Source of the DNA: CAWVWD01 sp045106825 | GTDB taxonomy: Bacteria > Bacteroidota > Bacteroidia > Chitinophagales > Saprospiraceae | Direction: 5' to 3' | Assembly (NCBI GenBank): GCA_045106825.1 | Contig: JBGCFH010000071.1 | Span: forward strand, 4,356-68,355 | DNA: 64,000 nucleotides | Part shown: positions 33,535 through 43,879 of the stretch, in pieces | Layout: every line of letters begins with the position of its first letter | Position numbering within the stretch: position 1 is the first letter of the stretch | Program-made: the position numbers and the translations under genes | Notes under the pieces: generated by a model | The model's input: only the letters and a program-made list of their open reading frames with translations | What the model was told of the DNA's origin: nothing | The model's database searches: none

Positions 33535-36219
33535 CTAATTGATGACTTCGATTGTTACCCGTCGATTTTCTTGATGTAGTTTTTCAGAACAACGAATGCC
33601 TTCCTTACAGCCATTGACTAACTCGTCTGCACCTTTACTTTTAAGTACAATTCTTGTCGGTTTGATGTCCTTTGCAATCAAATAATTTGCAGCTTGCATC
33701 GCTCTTTGTTTTGAAAGTTTCTTGTTGTAAACAACATCACCTAAAGCATCAGTATAACCTGTTAATTCAATAGTCAAATCAGGATTTTCAGTCATCACAT
33801 AAGCGACTCTATCCAATTCGATTTTTGATCGTTCATCTAATTCAAATATTCCTTTTTCAAAAGAAAGGTTTTTAAAATCATATGAATTCCTATCACGAAC
33901 AGACTTCATCAAAACCTTTTTGTCTAATCTATCTTTACTTATTTGTCTATCTGTACAAATCATAATCGTTTTAGAAATAAAACCATTACGTTCTAACTTT
34001 AATAAATAGGTATGACGAGGTTGTAATGTTAGTTCTACTTCGCCGTCCGTATTTGTATATATTGTTTCTAATAAATTTCCTTTTTCATTCATTAAATATA
34101 AGACAACCTGATTAATCGGTTTGTTATATTCATTAATCACATCCAAATCCATAAACATCATATGTGTTTCTGATTCTGGAAGCATTTGTTTTTGAGGAAT
34201 TTCTTCATTAGTATTATCCATTTTTGCCTCCGTTCTTTTTGGAGTCATAGACGAAGGTTTTTGTGGTTGAATAGTTGATTTTTTATTTTTTACAATCTTT
34301 TCTTTCTCTGCTGTTTCGGGAGCGACTTCAGGCATCATCTCTGGCATTGCTTCTGGCACAGTTTCAGGCATTGCTTCAGGATTAGCAGTATTATTAATTG
34401 ACTTTTTTGCTGTTGTTACAGATATTTTTGTCGCACTTTTTTTCCTTTTTCGATAATCTGTTTGAGTTTCATCTACGACTTTTTTAACATGTTTAGCGAC
34501 CAAACCTCTTGCAGGAATCGAAGGCGGTAAATACTCATAAGGATCAATCTCTTCATTCAACACCTCATTTGAAGGCTCATAGATACTTAAATCTGGTTCT
34601 TCTTCTTCTTGTGATTGTTCATGATTAATGTGTGCGTACGGAATATCTTCCAATTGACGTAACTTAATTAAGAATGGCAAAACCTCTCCATCTTTCATTT
34701 TCGTAGCATCAATCGGGTATTCGTAAGGTACAAAACCTCGTTTAGTGATTTTTAAGGTATATTTTTTTCCAGGTTTTACTTTAAATTTAAAGTTTCCTTG
34801 TTTATCCGAAAATTCTGTAAAATCATTATCAAACGATTTTAAAATTATTTTCGCTCCAGCTAAATATTGCTTTGTCACTAAGTTCATTACTTCACCACTA
34901 ATCATAATTTGTTTATGACCTTTGCGGAAAGCAAAAATATCATCATCTGTACCCGAAAGTCGATTAGAGGCAAAATAACCCGTACGCTTATCAGGAGCGA
35001 AAATAATACTCATATCATCTTTCGGACTATTGATATTAGACCCCAAATTGACAGCATATTCAAACAGATTATCATCATTCATATGAGCTTCAAACAAATC
35101 AAATCCACCAAACCCAGGATGACCTTTTGATGAAAAATACAATTTCCCATCATTCGATACATATGGAAAAGCCTCTCTTTCAGCCGTATTTACACCAGCA
35201 CCTAAGTTGGTTGGTAACATCCATTTTTCAACAACTTCCAGTTCACCTTTTTTATTTCTTTTTTTAATCTCTTTGCGATACGTCATATAAATATCCGTTT
35301 CGCCAAAACCACCAGGTTTATCTGTAATAAAATACAATGTATCACCTGTAAAACTCGCAGCAGGATGCATAAAGCTAAAATTCTCATTACAAATCGGTAA
35401 CACTTGAGGCGTTTTCCAACCAGCAATCGTGCGTTCTGCTACATAGATTGCCATCGTATATTTATTTCCATTTTTGTTTGGAATATCGTTATTGCGAGAA
35501 AAATAGAAAAACTTGCCGTTGCCCGAAATCGAAGAAGGGCCAGAATTTTTATCTCTTTTATTGAATTTTTTTGAAAATGGTAATGGTTCATCACGGTAAA
35601 TTTCGGCAGAATCTGCTTTCGCATAATAAATACTCGAAAACGAACGACCAGTCCATTCATATTCCATTTGTTTTTTTTCCACTTCTACATTATCAGAAAC
35701 GAATAACAAACCATCATCATAAAACATTGGTGCATAATCATCACCTGCAGTGTTGAAAGTCATTCTACTCAATGTAATATCAGGAAAAATAGGACGTAAA
35801 TCCTTCGCTTTTTCACAAGCACTTGCCATCGTAATCGCTCTGGTATCTTTAGGATTTTGTTCATCATACTTTAAGAACCATGCCTTGGCTTCATCGTATT
35901 TTCCATTCGCCATCAATGCTTCACCATAATAATAGAAGGTAATTATTCTTGCCTTTTTATCCGTTACAATATCAGCATATAACAATTCTGCATCGTCCAT
36001 TTGATTTAACATACGATAGCTATACGCTAATTTTGTTCTTAATGCCAAAGTATGTTTACCTTTGATAGAAATTGCTTCTTGATATAGTGGAATTGCTTTA
36101 TGATATTTCATGCTTTTGTAGTAAGCATCAGCTTTGTTAACGATTTTGTCCAATTTTTTTTGTCCAAAACAACTTAATACCAGAAAGCTTAATAGAAGGG
36201 TGAGTAAAATTTGTTTCAT
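33535..36219 (-). CDS. OmpA family protein with TPR, PD40 and regulatory-like domains (PorE-like)
   Basis: 894 residues. Signal peptide MKQILLTLLLSFLVLSC with lipobox-like SCFG. Residues ~22-160 are TPR helices (ADAYYKSMKYHKAIPLYQEA); ~170-430 hold PD40/WD40-type strands (DGLLFVSDN, SGNGKFFYFSRNNDIPNKNG, TLYFITDKPGG, GKLYFSSKGHPGFGGFDLFE). Then a carboxypeptidase regulatory-like domain (GEVMNLVTKQYLAGAKIILK), a Pro/Glu/Met repeat linker, a second such domain and a C-terminal OmpA domain (TIELTGYTDALGDVVYNKKL, NRRVTIEVIN) that binds peptidoglycan. TPR-PD40-CRD-OmpA is the arrangement of PorE in the T9SS, which tethers the export machine to the cell wall; many Bacteroidota have several such paralogues, so PorE itself is only likely. 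Confidence 0.88.
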   Translation of the reverse strand: MKQILLTLLLSFLVLSCFGQKKLDKIVNKADAYYKSMKYHKAIPLYQEAISIKGKHTLALRTKLAYSYRMLNQMDDAELLYADIVTDKKARIITFYYYGEALMANGKYDEAKAWFLKYDEQNPKDTRAITMASACEKAKDLRPIFPDITLSRMTFNTAGDDYAPMFYDDGLLFVSDNVEVEKKQMEYEWTGRSFSSIYYAKADSAEIYRDEPLPFSKKFNKRDKNSGPSSISGNGKFFYFSRNNDIPNKNGNKYTMAIYVAERTIAGWKTPQVLPICNENFSFMHPAASFTGDTLYFITDKPGGFGETDIYMTYRKEIKKRNKKGELEVVEKWMLPTNLGAGVNTAEREAFPYVSNDGKLYFSSKGHPGFGGFDLFEAHMNDDNLFEYAVNLGSNINSPKDDMSIIFAPDKRTGYFASNRLSGTDDDIFAFRKGHKQIMISGEVMNLVTKQYLAGAKIILKSFDNDFTEFSDKQGNFKFKVKPGKKYTLKITKRGFVPYEYPIDATKMKDGEVLPFLIKLRQLEDIPYAHINHEQSQEEEEPDLSIYEPSNEVLNEEIDPYEYLPPSIPARGLVAKHVKKVVDETQTDYRKRKKSATKISVTTAKKSINNTANPEAMPETVPEAMPEMMPEVAPETAEKEKIVKNKKSTIQPQKPSSMTPKRTEAKMDNTNEEIPQKQMLPESETHMMFMDLDVINEYNKPINQVVLYLMNEKGNLLETIYTNTDGEVELTLQPRHTYLLKLERNGFISKTIMICTDRQISKDRLDKKVLMKSVRDRNSYDFKNLSFEKGIFELDERSKIELDRVAYVMTENPDLTIELTGYTDALGDVVYNKKLSKQRAMQAANYLIAKDIKPTRIVLKSKGADELVNGCKEGIRCSEKLHQENRRVTIEVIN

Positions 36220-36574
36220 GGCAATGACTTTTAATAATTAACTCTAATAGGTGAAATTTGGGCTATTTATCTTTAGTAGTGATATTATATTTTTTTAGAT
36301 AAATAGCTTACTATATTCAATTTTAATGATAGACACATTATGATTAAATTCAATATTTATACCAATTAGAGTATGATGCTTTAAATATTTTGTAGTGATA
36401 CTAAATCAATTACAATTTAAAAATAAAGTTAATGCGTTTTTGATTAATAGTCAATAGTGTAGGTTGTTTAAAACCAAATTTTTACATATCTATAATTTAA
36501 AAATATTTATTACCTATATTTTTCAAACTTTTTTTATAAATTTAGTTTTCACGAATTGATTAATTTACCATGTT
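36220..36574. other. AT-rich divergent intergenic region
   Basis: 355 bases without a gene between the OmpA and PorV-like genes. No TAnnTTTG motif on the plus strand was recognised. Long AT runs only. Confidence 0.45.
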
Positions 36575-37405
36575 ATGAAGTTAAACCTCTTTCTAATTCT
36601 GTTTTTAGCACTTCCATATTTAATAATTGCACAAAACGGAAATTCTATATCATCAGGAGCAAAAGGAGCAGCAATGGCAAATACTTCTGTTACTTTTCAA
36701 GATGTTTTTGCGCTCACAAAAAATCAAGCAGGAATTGCTTTCTTAAACCAAGCAAGTGTCGGTGTATTAGGTGAACAACGATTTTTGAATAACGATATTC
36801 GACACACTGGCTTAGTCGCAGCAATGCCTTCGGGTTTTGGTTCGTTTGGTGTTTTAGTACAATCATTTGGTTTTGATTCCTATAACGAACAAAAAATAGG
36901 TTTGGCTTATGGTCGAAAATTAGCCAAAAACTTCGCTGTCGGTATTCAGTTCGATTATCTTAATACTCGAATTCCTGAATACGGTAATCAAGGTACAATT
37001 ACTTTTGAAGGTGGAATACAAGCAGAAGTATTAGAAAATTTCTGGCTCGGTGCATCTGTTTTTAATCCGATTCGCACACAAGAACAAGATTCTATTGGCG
37101 TTGTCAATACAACAAAATTTAACTTTGGATTCTCTTACCTTTTTTCTGAAAAAATTCTTCTGGCTGCTGAGGTTGAGAAAGATTTTCAAGAAAATGCTGC
37201 GGTAAAAGTCGGTTTAGATTATCGAATCATTGAACCAGTTTCATTGCGTTTAGGCATCAGTACAGCACCAACTCTAAACAGTTTTGGAATTGGTATTCAT
37301 CTAAAACAAATTCGCTTAGATTTCGCAGCGTCTTATCACCAAATATTAGGCTTCACTCCAACTTTTTCCATGAATTACAACTTTGGAAAAAATTCAAAAA
37401 AATAA
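36575..37405 (+). CDS. PorV/UPF0164-like outer-membrane protein
   Basis: 276 residues, signal peptide MKLNLFLILFLALPYLIIAQ. The mature part has many strands separated by Gly/Asn turns (GSISSGAKGAAMANTSVTF, KLAKNFAVGIQFDYLNTRI, FWLGASVFNPI, KFNFGFSYLFSEKIL, DFAASYHQILGFTPTFSMNY) and ends with an aromatic strand, as expected for a small barrel of the PorV/FadL-like set. Such proteins are outer-membrane shuttles for T9SS substrates or housekeeping porins. The 'AKGAAMANTSVTFQDVFA' start of the mature region is typical. The next gene begins 3 bases after its stop, so both are in one operon. Confidence 0.75.
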   Translation: MKLNLFLILFLALPYLIIAQNGNSISSGAKGAAMANTSVTFQDVFALTKNQAGIAFLNQASVGVLGEQRFLNNDIRHTGLVAAMPSGFGSFGVLVQSFGFDSYNEQKIGLAYGRKLAKNFAVGIQFDYLNTRIPEYGNQGTITFEGGIQAEVLENFWLGASVFNPIRTQEQDSIGVVNTTKFNFGFSYLFSEKILLAAEVEKDFQENAAVKVGLDYRIIEPVSLRLGISTAPTLNSFGIGIHLKQIRLDFAASYHQILGFTPTFSMNYNFGKNSKK

Positions 37406-37408
37406 TTA

Positions 37409-39523
37409 ATGAAAGAATCAACAAATAGTTGGAAAGCATTTCAAAAGTGCCTCTTAACTTACAAACATAAAATTCTTTGTTTTCTTTTGTGTCTTTTGTG
37501 GTTCAACATAAACGCACAAATTGAGGAAGAAAACACTGGAAACACTGAAAATCAAATCATTATAGAAGATGCGATTGATCAAGCTGGAGAAGAAGGGGAT
37601 TTTAATTTTGATACACAATTTGAAAACCTAACGGCTTACGCCAAAAATCCATTGAACCTTAATCGAGCGAATGAAGATGACTTAACAGCGTTCGGTTTAT
37701 TGAATCCTATTCAGATTCAAAGTTTGATTCAGTACCGAAATGACTTAGGAAATCTACTCTCTATTTACGAACTACAAGCCATTCCAAATTTTGATTTAAA
37801 TACCATCAATCGAATTTTATCATACGTTTCGGTTGGAAATGAGTTGATTGGAAAAGAAGATTTTAAAGGTAGATTGATTGGTGGAGAAAATACGATTTTT
37901 ACCCGTTTTCGACGAGTGTTAGAAGAGCAAGAAGGTTATAAAACAGATGCAGATAATGCTTATTTAGGTAATAGAAACCAATATTATTTTCGCTATCGCT
38001 ACAATTATGATACACGATTGAGTTATGGAATTACCTTAGAAAAAGATGCTGGCGAAGAGTTTTTTACTGGCTCAAATCGACAAGGTTTTGATTATATGTC
38101 TGCACATTTTTATGCTCGTGATTTATCTAAAAACGTCAAAGCGATTGCACTTGGAGATTTTCAAGCGAGTTTGGGACAAGGTTTAACGATTTGGTCAGGT
38201 TTCGGTTTTGGGAAAAGTGCTTCGGTGCTAAATACAAAGCGTCAAGCGATTCCGATTCGAGCCTACACTTCTGTGAATGAAAATGCGTTTTTGCGAGGTA
38301 TTGGTACAACCTTACAATTTGGTGAGATAAAATTGACGCTTTTTGGTTCGTATCGAAACTTAGATGCGAATGTCAGTCAAGTTGATACAACCAATTTTGA
38401 AGAAGAAATACAAGCCGTTTCTGCTTTTCAAATTTCTGGTTTTCACCGAAATCCTAACGAGATTCAAGATGAAAAATCACTTGGTCAAACACTGTTTGGA
38501 GGAAGTCTATCCTATAATTTAAAAAGAGGTAAAATCACGCTCAACGCAGTTAATACTCAATATGATGCCAAAATAGAAGTGGATGATATTCCAGTAAATT
38601 TGTACCGATTTTCGGGCGAAAGCCTGACAAATGTTAGTGTAGATTATGATTATACTTTTCGAAATATTCACTTTTTTGGAGAAACGGCAATGAGTGATAA
38701 TTTAGGTGTTGCGACTTTAAACAGCGTTTTGATTTCGACAGGAAAAAATATTGATTTTACGATTCTACACCGACACTTTCAACCGGAGTTTCAAACGATT
38801 GCAGGAAATGTATTTGCGGAAAGCGGAAGTGTAAATAACGAAAGTGGTTTGTATTTTGGTGTTCAATGTTATTTTAATCGAGAGTGGAAAGCATCAGCTT
38901 ATTTTGATTCATGGACACACAATTGGCTGAAATTCAACATCGAAGCACCTTCGACAGGTTCAGAGTATTTGGTTCAATTGAATTATCGACCTGCTCGTTA
39001 TACCGAAATGTATTTGCGTTTTCGCAATGAAGTCAAAGAACGAAATGCAACCGTTGATTCGCCGATTGATTATCTTGTTCCTAATGAAAGAACACAGTTA
39101 CGATTTCATTTAAGTAGCCGAATCAATAATTCGTTAACTATCAAAAGTAGAGTAGAAGTGAGTCGGTTTGATAATGGAATTGATGACGCAGAATTAGGAT
39201 TTTTGGTCTATCAAGATTTAGCTTATAACTTTGGTAACTTCAAGTTTTCGACACGTTTTGCCTTATTTGATACAGAATCGTTTAACGCCAGAATCTTTGC
39301 TTACGAAAGTGATTTGTTATTTAATTTTTCTGTCCCAGCATATTATTATCAAGGTAGTCGATTTTATTTAAATTGTCGTTATCGAGTATCAAGAGCCGTG
39401 ATGTTAGAGGCTCGTTTTGCACGTACAACGTTTTATAATCGTGAAACAGTTGGAACAGCTTTAGAAGAAATTGATGGTAACAAACGGTCAGAAATAAAAC
39501 TACAGGCAAGAATTCGATTTTGA
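37409..39523 (+). CDS. Outer-membrane protein with helix-hairpin-helix (ComEA-like) N-terminal module
   Basis: 704 residues. The start has a charged stretch followed by a hydrophobic segment and NINAQ (residues ~20-37), a signal peptide with a long n-region. Residues ~75-145 contain LNLNRANEDDLTAFGLLNPI and later NFDLNTINRILSYVSVG, two helix-hairpin-helix motifs like ComEA. Residues ~155-704 form a long run of beta strands with Tyr/Phe turns (RYRYNYDTRLSYGITLEKDA, GSYRNLDANV, LNYRPARYTEMYLRFRNE, KLQARIRF end). The fold is a large outer-membrane barrel; HhH-bearing barrels are a known Bacteroidota type of unknown function, sometimes linked to DNA uptake. Operon with the PorV-like gene three bases upstream. 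Confidence 0.8.
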   Translation: MKESTNSWKAFQKCLLTYKHKILCFLLCLLWFNINAQIEEENTGNTENQIIIEDAIDQAGEEGDFNFDTQFENLTAYAKNPLNLNRANEDDLTAFGLLNPIQIQSLIQYRNDLGNLLSIYELQAIPNFDLNTINRILSYVSVGNELIGKEDFKGRLIGGENTIFTRFRRVLEEQEGYKTDADNAYLGNRNQYYFRYRYNYDTRLSYGITLEKDAGEEFFTGSNRQGFDYMSAHFYARDLSKNVKAIALGDFQASLGQGLTIWSGFGFGKSASVLNTKRQAIPIRAYTSVNENAFLRGIGTTLQFGEIKLTLFGSYRNLDANVSQVDTTNFEEEIQAVSAFQISGFHRNPNEIQDEKSLGQTLFGGSLSYNLKRGKITLNAVNTQYDAKIEVDDIPVNLYRFSGESLTNVSVDYDYTFRNIHFFGETAMSDNLGVATLNSVLISTGKNIDFTILHRHFQPEFQTIAGNVFAESGSVNNESGLYFGVQCYFNREWKASAYFDSWTHNWLKFNIEAPSTGSEYLVQLNYRPARYTEMYLRFRNEVKERNATVDSPIDYLVPNERTQLRFHLSSRINNSLTIKSRVEVSRFDNGIDDAELGFLVYQDLAYNFGNFKFSTRFALFDTESFNARIFAYESDLLFNFSVPAYYYQGSRFYLNCRYRVSRAVMLEARFARTTFYNRETVGTALEEIDGNKRSEIKLQARIRF

Positions 39524-39686
39524 TGAAAAATAAAAGAATTCTTTTCAAAGAAAAACCCGTAAAAATACTTGTTTTTATGTTAAAAATGAAGGTAGAATTG
39601 TATCTAAAACTTTATTGTTATATTTTAGAAAATAATTTTTAAGGAGAGAATTGAAAATTATTTTTTGAAATATAAACAATTTTACC

Positions 39687-42370
39687 ATGAAATCAAAAAA
39701 TAACAAATCCGAAGTTTTTACAATTTTCCTACGTCTTTCTTTCAGAAGTTTTCTGTATGTATGATATTTAGTAGTATAAATTTATCAGCACAAATTGCTT
39801 TTCCGCCTGATTTTTTGGATTGGCAAGAAGATCCTGCTTTATTCTATAAAAATAAAGGTCAAATCAAAAATGATATGGGAAAGGTTGAGCATAACATTAA
39901 ATATTATACAACTGGTTTTAGTCCGAATGTTTATTTACAAGAAGAAGGTAAAATGAGCTTTGTTCAAGTACAACAAGGGCAAGAAAATCTTCCTGATACA
40001 TTGAATCGGATTGATATGCAGTTAACAGGTAATGTATTACCTGATATTCAGTTAAATCAAGCTGGAGAAAGTGCCGATTATCGGAACTATTACTTACCAC
40101 ATTGTTCAAGTGGTGCGACCTATTGTCATGCTTATCAGCGGTTACGGTACAAAGAGGTATATAAAAACATTGATGTAGATGTTCGAGCATCAAAAGAATG
40201 GGCAAAGTTTTATTTTGTAATCAAACCTGGTGGTAATCCGAGTGATATTGAGTTTCAGTTTACAGGGCAAGATTCAGAAAATATTGATCCTTATCTGATT
40301 GAATTATTTTATGGGACAGAACAACTTGAGATACCAAATGCTATTGCTTATGAAGTTGGAGGTGGAAATATGACAATACTGCCCTGGACACCCATTTTTA
40401 TAAATTTAGGTAATGGTAAGGTTGGTTTCTCGTTAGGAAGTTATAATACGAATAAAAGGCTGGTGATTCAGATGAGTCCGCCGATGCCAAGTATGCCGCC
40501 AAATAATCTACAAAATATCAACTGGACAACACACATAGGAGGATTTGATACTTACAATGACTACACGACAGATGTAAAAACAGATAACTCAGGCAATATT
40601 TATATTACTGGAACTTCCTCTACTTCGATTGATTTTCCATCCAATTATCAAGCTACATTTAATGGAAGTTTTAATGGAGATGGTTATACAGCCAAGTTTA
40701 ATTCAAATGGAGAGATATTATGGTATAGTGTATTTGGTAGTTATGGAGAGGATTTAGGAGAAAAAATGGTCGTAACACCTGGAGAAAAAGTTATTGTAGC
40801 AGGTCATACAAATGACTTAGGTTATACGCCTCAGTGTCCTCCGAATACTTATTGTGATAGTTTTGGTGTGAATAACATTCCTTTACTATCTGTAGGAACA
40901 AATGATATTTTTCTGTTTAGATTTGATGCTGATGGTACATTTAATCAAAGTACAGGTTGGATGACTTATATTGGAAGTGATACCGCACATGACTATGTTT
41001 CTGATTTGATTCTTTCTCCTTTAGGACAAGTTTATCTGATAGGTAAAACAGAAGGTGCGAATTATCCAACAGTAAATCCTGGCGGGAGTGCTTATTTTGA
41101 TGGTGTGAAAGGAACAGTACCGTTCAGTAACGGTTTTCCTCTGTCCACAGGTTTTATTTCTGAATTTGATACGGTTGGGGTTTTAAATTGGTCAACGTTT
41201 TTTGGTATTGGAAATAATGAATCTACCATAAATGGTGCAGGTGCTGACCAATATAATAATTTATTTATTTGGGGTAAATCTGGTGGTGCAACGGCTTATT
41301 TAGGTTGTGATGCACCTACAAGTAATGCTCAAATCCCTATTTGCGACCCAAGTTTAAGTAATGACTTTGTTCAAACAGTAACAGGAGATGGTTTTATTGC
41401 AAAATTTACCAATCGAGGTTTAGTTTGGTCAACCTTTTTTAATGGTATTCCTGAAAAAGGAACAGTGATAAGCGTAGAAAACGATGCTCGACTATACTTA
41501 GCAGGAAATCAAGCCGCAAATAATAGTATAAGTTCTACTATTCCAAACAATTCAACTGATTTTCCACTTTATAATTCAGAAAATGGATTATATCAAGATA
41601 ACACACACAATGGACAAGGTGATATATTTTTAGCCAAGTTTAATGGTGCAAATCAATTAGTTTGGTCAACCTATTTTGGAGGTGCGGATAATGATGTTAT
41701 CAATGATATTACTGTTAGAAATGATAGATGGATATATTTTACAGGACGAACGTATAGTACTGATTTCCCTACACAACAAGGTCCTGGTACATGGATGCAA
41801 AGTCACGATTTTTTTAACGGCGATGGAGATGCTTTTATAAGTGTATTTGACCAAAACTTAGCCTTGAGTTGGTCAACTTATTTAGGTGGAAGTGCAGGCG
41901 GAACATTTACACAGACACAAGAACAAGGACTTGGTGTTGACATTTATAATGATAATTTACACGTTGTTGGAGCGACTAATACTTATTTTTTTCCTGTTGC
42001 TTGTGCTGCACCACAATATTGTCGCTCTCCTTTTAATAGTGCTGAAATGGATGACGGCTTTATTTTTCAGTTTGATGTAAGTCTTTTACCTACATCAACA
42101 CAAAATAGATTGATTCAAGAGAATTATGATTTAACAATTTATCCAAATCCTACCAATGGTATTTTACAATTAACATCTGATAAAATAATTAATGATGCTG
42201 ATATATTGATTTACAATCAATTAGGACAACTACTTTATCAACAACAAGGTGTTACTATTTATGAGATACCAACTCAATTAAATTTAAACCTTTTGGAAAA
42301 AGGGATTTATATTTTACAAATAAGAAGTGAAATAGGTAGCACTCAACACATCAAATTTATTAAACAGTAG
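39687..42370 (+). CDS. T9SS-exported SBBP/propeller protein with possible frameshift in signal peptide
   Basis: About 869 residues in the long frame (ATG at 39761) plus a likely signal peptide in another frame. From 39687 the first frame reads MKSKNNKSEVFTIFLRLSFR and stops at 39763; the main frame then starts weakly as MIFSSINLSAQ. One extra T in the TTTT run near 39747 would join them into a normal signal peptide ending in LSAQ, so a frameshift or assembly error is suspected. Mature part: NKGQ...KYYTTGFSPNVYLQ N-terminal DUF7948-like domain, then repeated WSTxFGG/GNIYITGTT strands (SBBP propeller), then a T9SS type A sorting domain (LTIYPNPTNGILQL, LEKGIYILQIRS, KFIKQ). Substrate unknown. 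Confidence 0.85.
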
Positions 42371-42389
42371 GAAAATTATTTATTAATAA

Positions 42390-42437
42390 GGTAGTTTAGT
42401 ATTGTATCAAAATATGCAATACTAAGCTGCCTTTTAT
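42390..42437 (+). terminator. Terminator after the SBBP protein gene
   Basis: Stem GGTAGTTTAGTATTG / CAATACTAAGCTGCC (two G-U pairs), 12-nt loop, followed by CTTTTATACTTTT. Confidence 0.75.
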
Positions 42438-42448
42438 ACTTTTGGATA

Positions 42449-43813
42449 ATGCGAATAATCATTATAATCATCATATTATTTTTTCAAATACAGATTACTA
42501 TTGGACAATCTTGGGAACAAATGGGATTTGGATTAAATCAGAATATAAGAACAATGCAAGTAGATTCAATTAATAATCGATTATTTGTTGGAGGAGCTTT
42601 TGTATTGGCAGATAGCAATATAGTTGGTTGTATGGCACAATGGGATAGTACAGGTTGGAGTAATATGCAGTATGGTAATATGAATAGTATGTTTTCAAAT
42701 TGTGGACAACTTTTAAATATGACCATACATCAAAATAACTTACATGTAGTTGCAGCCTTTCATCAATATAATCAAGTCAAATTATTAGGTCGATGGAACG
42801 GTACAAGTTGGGATTCATTGTCAGCAATTACGGGTACTTGTAGAGGTTTATATAGTTATGGAGATACTTTGTATGTTTTAGGAGAAAATTTAACAACAGA
42901 TTCATTCTCCAATCAACGAATTTTAGGCTGGGATGGAACACAATGGTTTTCTGTAATAAATGAATCTTTTGCCTCAGGATGGATTATAACAGCACATTGG
43001 TATAAAGGTAAATTTTATATCGGAGGAACGTTTAAAACAAGTAGTGGAATAGAAGCTTTTGCTGTAGTAAATGGACAAACGTTACAAGCAGTAGGAAGCG
43101 GTTTTGCTGGTGGCTGGACAGCAGTAGGAGATTTAGTGATATATCAAGACGATTTATATGTTGGGGGAGATTTCAGTAAAGCAGCGGGGAATCCAGGTAA
43201 TAATATTGCCCGATGGAATGGAAATCAATGGTTTGATGTAGGCAATGGAACAGGAGGTGTTAATTTTCCAAGTGTTTTAGATATGGATATTCATAATGGA
43301 TATTTGTATGTATGCGGAAGTTTTAAAACCGCAGGTGATATTCCTGCGGAGAAAATTGCTCGGTGGAATGGACAAAATTGGTGTGGTTTGGGCAGTAATA
43401 TACAAGGTACTGTTACAAATATTGAGTTTTACCAAGATACATTGATAGCTGGATTACTTTATGGAAATATTGATGGAATAAACTACAACTATATTGCTAA
43501 ATGGAATAGAGGTGATTATGTCGATACCTGTACTAATTTGATTGATAATACGGATGAAGTTTGGCAAGATGCTGAAGATGATTATAGTTTAACAATTTAT
43601 CCAAATCCTACAAGCGACTATCTCCAAATCACCACCCAGAAACCACTCAACGAAGTTCAACTTTACAACACACTTGGTCAGCAAGTCTATCAGCAGCAAG
43701 GCTTACAACAAGAGCAAGTACAGATAGATGTCAGTCATTTACCAAAAGGAATGTATATTGTGCGAGTGCGACAAGGAGAAGTTTGGGGAAGTGAGCAGGT
43801 GGTGATTCAGTAG
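42449..43813 (+). CDS. T9SS-exported kelch-like repeat protein
   Basis: 454 residues. Signal peptide MRIIIIIIILFFQIQITIGQ. Body: seven or so repeats of the type WEQMGFGLNQNIRTM, RLFVGGAFVLADSN, GRWNGTSWDSLSAI, LYVGGDFSKAAGNPGNNIAR, WNGQNWCGLGSNIQG, which resemble kelch/galactose-oxidase-like blades built on GGxF and RWNG motifs. It ends with a type A sorting domain (YSLTIYPNPTSDYLQ, LPKGMYIVRVRQGE). The last ~200 bases (about 43611-43812) use more C-rich codons than the rest of the gene, hinting that the sorting domain has a different origin. It begins shortly after the terminator of the SBBP gene and ends at another terminator. Confidence 0.88.
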   Translation: MRIIIIIIILFFQIQITIGQSWEQMGFGLNQNIRTMQVDSINNRLFVGGAFVLADSNIVGCMAQWDSTGWSNMQYGNMNSMFSNCGQLLNMTIHQNNLHVVAAFHQYNQVKLLGRWNGTSWDSLSAITGTCRGLYSYGDTLYVLGENLTTDSFSNQRILGWDGTQWFSVINESFASGWIITAHWYKGKFYIGGTFKTSSGIEAFAVVNGQTLQAVGSGFAGGWTAVGDLVIYQDDLYVGGDFSKAAGNPGNNIARWNGNQWFDVGNGTGGVNFPSVLDMDIHNGYLYVCGSFKTAGDIPAEKIARWNGQNWCGLGSNIQGTVTNIEFYQDTLIAGLLYGNIDGINYNYIAKWNRGDYVDTCTNLIDNTDEVWQDAEDDYSLTIYPNPTSDYLQITTQKPLNEVQLYNTLGQQVYQQQGLQQEQVQIDVSHLPKGMYIVRVRQGEVWGSEQVVIQ

Positions 43814-43826
43814 ACTATAATAAGAA

Positions 43827-43858
43827 AAAGGCTTTTCGACCGAAGTCGAAAAGCCTTT
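43827..43858. terminator. Bidirectional terminator of the kelch-like and Cys-repeat genes
   Basis: Perfect 14-bp stem AAAGGCTTTTCGAC / GTCGAAAAGCCTTT with a CGAA loop. The T-run is best on the minus strand. Confidence 0.85.
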
Positions 43859-43879
43859 CAATAAATCTAAACTTTATAA

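Noticed and set aside
42437..42444. TACTTTTG promoter-like word before the kelch-like gene
   Set aside because: It lies 4 bases before the ATG inside a terminator, too close to serve as a -7 element.
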